Below, piece by piece: positions 14,190-19,922 of a DNA stretch of 19,922 nt. The stretch's first letter is position 1. Each line of letters opens with the position of its first letter. Both the position numbers and the translations under genes were made by a program. The notes under the pieces were generated by a model, which was not told the DNA's origin, made no database searches, and was given only the letters and a program-made list of their open reading frames with translations. The stretch is from CAXXOK01 sp964640955 (GTDB lineage: Bacteria > Bacillota > Clostridia > Christensenellales > Aristaeellaceae), in the NCBI GenBank assembly GCA_964640955.1, contig CAZXJI010000036.1, forward strand, positions 1 through 19,922. Reading direction: 5' to 3'.

Positions 14190-14684
14190 ATGTCGGACAA
14201 GCTTGCAACGGTAACCGAACCGAAAATAACGGATTTTCACGAGATCGGGGACCTCATCGACCTTTACTTCAAAGGGAAGCGCGGCTGCCTGATTCAGGTG
14301 CTGCACACGGCGCAGGGGATTTACGGCTATCTGCCGCTGGAACTGCAGCAATACATCGCCGATAAGCTGGAATTGCCGATGTCCGAGGTATCGGGCGTGG
14401 TTACGTTTTATTCCTTTTTCTCCGTCAATCCCCGGGGCGAACACACCATCCGCGTCTGTCTGGGCACCGCCTGCTACGTGCGCGGCGGCAAGAAGATCAT
14501 CGATCATTTGACCCAGAAGCTCGGCATCGAGGTGGGCGGCACCACGCCCGACCGCAAGTTCACCTTCGAAATCGCCCGCTGCATCGGCGCGTGCGGCCTG
14601 GCCCCCGCGCTGATGATCGACGGCGTGGTGTACCGGCAGATGTCGCCCAGCAAGGTTGATTCGCTCCTGGCGACCTTTAAGTAA
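14190..14684 (+). CDS. hydC: NuoE-like [2Fe-2S] subunit of the [FeFe] hydrogenase complex (HydC/HndA type)
   Basis: A protein of 164 residues with AAGGAGAG before its ATG. It has the thioredoxin-like 24-kDa fold: an N-terminal helical part (LIQVLHTAQGIYGYLPLELQ) and four cysteines in the C-x4-C ... C-x3-C pattern (Cys90, Cys95, Cys131, Cys135, in CLGTAC and CIGAC) that bind a [2Fe-2S] cluster. Length is normal for HydC/HndA/NuoE. In HydABC-type hydrogenases this subunit sits against the NADH-binding subunit and relays or stores electrons near the FMN. It is the first gene of the operon, 15 bases before the HydB fusion. The protein is cytosolic. Confidence 0.93.
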   Translation: MSDKLATVTEPKITDFHEIGDLIDLYFKGKRGCLIQVLHTAQGIYGYLPLELQQYIADKLELPMSEVSGVVTFYSFFSVNPRGEHTIRVCLGTACYVRGGKKIIDHLTQKLGIEVGGTTPDRKFTFEIARCIGACGLAPALMIDGVVYRQMSPSKVDSLLATFK

Positions 14685-14699
14685 GGGGGGAAGAGAGAA

Positions 14700-17801
<3,102 letters not shown>

Positions 17802-17806
17802 CGAAC

Positions 17807-19810
17807 ATGCTGCATCTGACCATCAACGGAAAACCCATCGAAGTGCCCGAGGGCACGACCATTCTGGAAGCGGCCCGCATGAACAGCATTGATATTCCTT
17901 CGCTTTGCTACCTGAAGGATACCAACGTGATCGGCTCCTGCCGCATCTGCGTCGTGGAAGTCAAAGGCGCCCGGACCCTGCAGGCGTCCTGCGTAACGCA
18001 GGCGGCCGAGGGTATGGAGGTATACACCAATTCCCGCATCGTGCGCGATTCCCGCAAGGTGCTCTACGAGCTGATCCTGTCCGACCACGATAAGGACTGC
18101 CTGTTCTGCACGCGCAACCAGAGCTGCGAACTGCAGAAGCTGGGCATCCAGCTGGGGGTGGAGCGCTCCCGCTTCGAGGGCGAACGCTCCACGCGCAAGG
18201 TGGACGTCTCGGTGCCCATCACGCGGGACCTGAGCAAGTGCATCCTCTGCCGCCGGTGCGTGTCGGTCTGCAACAAGGTGCAGGAAACGGGCGTGCTGAA
18301 CGTGCAGAACCGCGGCTTCAAGACCGAGATCGGCCCGGGGATGAACCTGCCGCTGGGCACGGTGGCCTGCACCTTCTGCGGCCAGTGCACGGTGGTCTGC
18401 CCCGTGGGCGCGCTGAAGGAAACCAGCTCCACCGAAAAGGTGTGGGCGGCGCTCAACGATTCCACCCGCCGCACGGTGGTGCAGGTGGCGCCCGCGGTGC
18501 GCGTCGCCATCGGCGAGGCGTTCGGGCTGCCGGCCGGCACGCGCTGCACGGGCAAGCTGGCCTCGGCGCTCAAGGAGCTGGGCTTCGACGACGTGTTCGA
18601 CACCAACTGGGCGGCCGACCTGACCATTATGGAGGAGGGCACGGAGTTCCTGGGACGCGTGAAAAACGCGCTGACCAGCGGCTCCGCCACGCTCCCGATG
18701 ATCACCAGCTGCAGCCCCGGCTGGATCAAGTACATCGAGCACCATTATCCCGACCAGCTTGAGCACCTCTCCACGTGCAAGTCACCCCACACGATGCTTG
18801 GGGCGATCGCCAAGAGCTACTACGCCAAAACGAAGGAAATCGACCCCAAGGACATGTTCGTGGTGTCCGTCATGCCCTGCACCGCCAAGAAGTTCGAAAT
18901 CGAGCGCCCGGAAATGGAGAACGACGGCAACCCGAACGTGGACGCGGTGCTCACCACCCGGGAGCTGGCCGAGATGATCCACAGCGCCGGCATCGACTTC
19001 CCGACGCTTAGGGACAGCGCTTTCCACAGCCCGCTGGGGCTCTCCACCGGCGCGGCGGACATCTTCGGCGTCACCGGCGGCGTGATGGAGGCGGCCCTGC
19101 GCACGGTGTACGAGCTGGTTACCGGGCGGGAACTGCCGTTTGCCGGGCTGCACGTCACCCCGATCGAGGGGCTCAAGCAGATCAAGGAAGCGACGATCCG
19201 CATCGAAAACCCGCTGCCGGAATACGCGTTTCTGGACGGCGTGGACGTCCGCGTGGCGGTCACCAGCGGTTTTGCGGGCGCGCATAAACTGATGGAGCAG
19301 ATCAAGGCGGGCGAGTCCCCCTACCACTTCATCGAGATTATGGGCTGCCCCGGCGGCTGCATCACGGGCGGCGGCCAGCCCAGGAGCGACGATCCGGACA
19401 TCCGCGCCAAGCGGCTGAGCGCGCTGTACACCGAGGACGAGAGCAAGGTGCTGCGCAAATCCCACGAAAATCCGGCGATCAAGAAAATTTACGCCGATTT
19501 CCTGGGCCACCCCAACGGGCACCTGTCCCACAAGCTCCTGCACACCCACTACACCCCGCGCGGGCTGTACAACCAGATGACCGACGAGGTTTTCGTGGTG
19601 GATTACAAGCAGAGCCCGGAAACCAAGCCCGCCTACGCGCCGGCCGGATCCGGGGATATCAACCGCGCGAGGAGCAACACGCAGGAAGGCCCGCGCGTGA
19701 TGGCGCTGGAGGCCGAAAACGCGATGCTTCGGGCCGAGCTGGCCGAGACGCAGGACACGGTGAACGTGTTCAAGCGCATCATTCAGGAGCGCAGCCCCGC
19801 ACAGCGGTAA
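17807..19810 (+). CDS. hydA: [FeFe] hydrogenase catalytic subunit (group A, HydA/HndD type)
   Basis: A protein of 667 residues; the ATG at 17807 is 8 bases after AGGAGG (the GTG at 17798 overlaps that site). Domains: [2Fe-2S] (Cys34, Cys45, Cys48, Cys62); His94-Cys98-Cys101-Cys107 [4Fe-4S]; two ferredoxin clusters (Cys145/148/151/155 and Cys188/191/194/198); H-cluster domain ~220-585. H-cluster motifs are TSCSPGW (300-306), MPCTAKKFE (356-364) and EIMGCPGGCITGGGQP (510-525). The canonical first motif is TSCCPGW, so Ser303 replaces a cysteine. Residues ~586-667 form a cysteine-free tail ending in a predicted coiled coil (ALEAENAMLRAELAETQDTV, 633-652). The usual C-terminal [2Fe-2S] domain of some HydA proteins is absent. 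It reduces protons or oxidises H2 in the cytosol as partner of the two preceding subunits. H-cluster maturation genes (hydE, hydF, hydG) are not in the window. Confidence 0.96.
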   Translation: MLHLTINGKPIEVPEGTTILEAARMNSIDIPSLCYLKDTNVIGSCRICVVEVKGARTLQASCVTQAAEGMEVYTNSRIVRDSRKVLYELILSDHDKDCLFCTRNQSCELQKLGIQLGVERSRFEGERSTRKVDVSVPITRDLSKCILCRRCVSVCNKVQETGVLNVQNRGFKTEIGPGMNLPLGTVACTFCGQCTVVCPVGALKETSSTEKVWAALNDSTRRTVVQVAPAVRVAIGEAFGLPAGTRCTGKLASALKELGFDDVFDTNWAADLTIMEEGTEFLGRVKNALTSGSATLPMITSCSPGWIKYIEHHYPDQLEHLSTCKSPHTMLGAIAKSYYAKTKEIDPKDMFVVSVMPCTAKKFEIERPEMENDGNPNVDAVLTTRELAEMIHSAGIDFPTLRDSAFHSPLGLSTGAADIFGVTGGVMEAALRTVYELVTGRELPFAGLHVTPIEGLKQIKEATIRIENPLPEYAFLDGVDVRVAVTSGFAGAHKLMEQIKAGESPYHFIEIMGCPGGCITGGGQPRSDDPDIRAKRLSALYTEDESKVLRKSHENPAIKKIYADFLGHPNGHLSHKLLHTHYTPRGLYNQMTDEVFVVDYKQSPETKPAYAPAGSGDINRARSNTQEGPRVMALEAENAMLRAELAETQDTVNVFKRIIQERSPAQR

Positions 19811-19838
19811 ACGCAAACCACCCTGGCATCCATAGCAT

Positions 19839-19872
19839 TGGGGTCCCCGAAACGGGTGTTTCGGGGGCCCCA
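19839..19872 (+). terminator. Hairpin closing the hydrogenase operon
   Basis: A 15-base-pair stem with one G-U pair (19839-19853 with 19858-19872) and a GGGT loop starts 28 bases after the hydA stop codon. No U tract follows, so it may act as a weak terminator or 3' stabiliser. The ~50 bases after it hold nothing I recognise. Confidence 0.55.
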
Positions 19873-19922
19873 GCCTGCCCCAAAAGCCCAATCTGCGTTG
19901 TCAGCTACGGGATGGCAAGGGG

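Noticed and set aside
13910..14365. Rightward frame in the hydrogenase leader as a leader gene
   Set aside because: No ribosome binding site, no recognisable domain, and it runs out of frame into hydC; the ribosome binding site and cysteine motifs support 14190 as the first gene.

Overview
The window looks like chromosome of a G+C-rich anaerobic member of the Clostridia (Bacillota); a gut Christensenellales- or Oscillospirales-like fermenter is a guess. The grounds are strong AGGAGG-type ribosome binding sites, consensus sigma-A promoters, a Clostridia-style Rex operator, a CUT1 sugar ABC transporter without a dedicated ATPase, and an NAD(P)-linked [FeFe] hydrogenase. The first ~780 bases are visibly A+T-rich, unlike everything after them, and look foreign or recently acquired.

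Layout. (1) 1-784: A+T-rich segment holding the 5' part of a leftward gene for an N-terminally anchored membrane protein of unknown function; the gene runs off the left edge. (2) 785-3575: a compact leftward operon: TetR-family regulator, ApbE-type FMN transferase, flavodoxin-like protein, and a membrane-anchored FMN-binding-domain protein carrying an ApbE target motif. It has a near-perfect promoter (3547-3575), a palindromic operator just downstream (3513-3538) and a terminator hairpin (785-830). (3) 3672-13640: a carbohydrate-utilisation locus. A rightward pair, an (alpha/alpha)6-barrel hydrolase and an ADP-ribosylglycohydrolase-fold enzyme, faces a leftward AraC-family regulator. Divergent from the regulator is a rightward run: substrate-binding protein, two permeases, a five-bladed-propeller GH43/GH32-like protein and an MGH1/GH63-like (alpha/alpha)6 hydrolase, closed by a strong terminator. 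None of the four enzymes has a signal peptide, so the locus appears to import an oligosaccharide or glycoside and process it in the cytosol. (4) 13688-19872: a three-gene [FeFe] hydrogenase operon behind a consensus promoter, a candidate Rex operator and a ~460-base leader. It encodes a NuoE-like [2Fe-2S] subunit, a 1033-residue fusion of a NuoF/HydB subunit with a complete GltD/NfnB-like NADP(H)-FAD module, and a HydA catalytic subunit with a coiled-coil tail.

How it fits together. The sugar locus would feed fermentation, and the hydrogenase would dispose of the reducing equivalents as H2 (or take up H2) while exchanging electrons between NADH, NADPH and possibly ferredoxin. The Rex site would tie its expression to the NADH/NAD+ ratio. 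The flavin operon looks like a self-contained module that makes and covalently loads an extracytoplasmic flavoprotein. The most interesting object is the HydB-GltD fusion next to a true H-cluster HydA: it places the NADH site of a bifurcating hydrogenase and the NADPH site of an Nfn transhydrogenase in one polypeptide.
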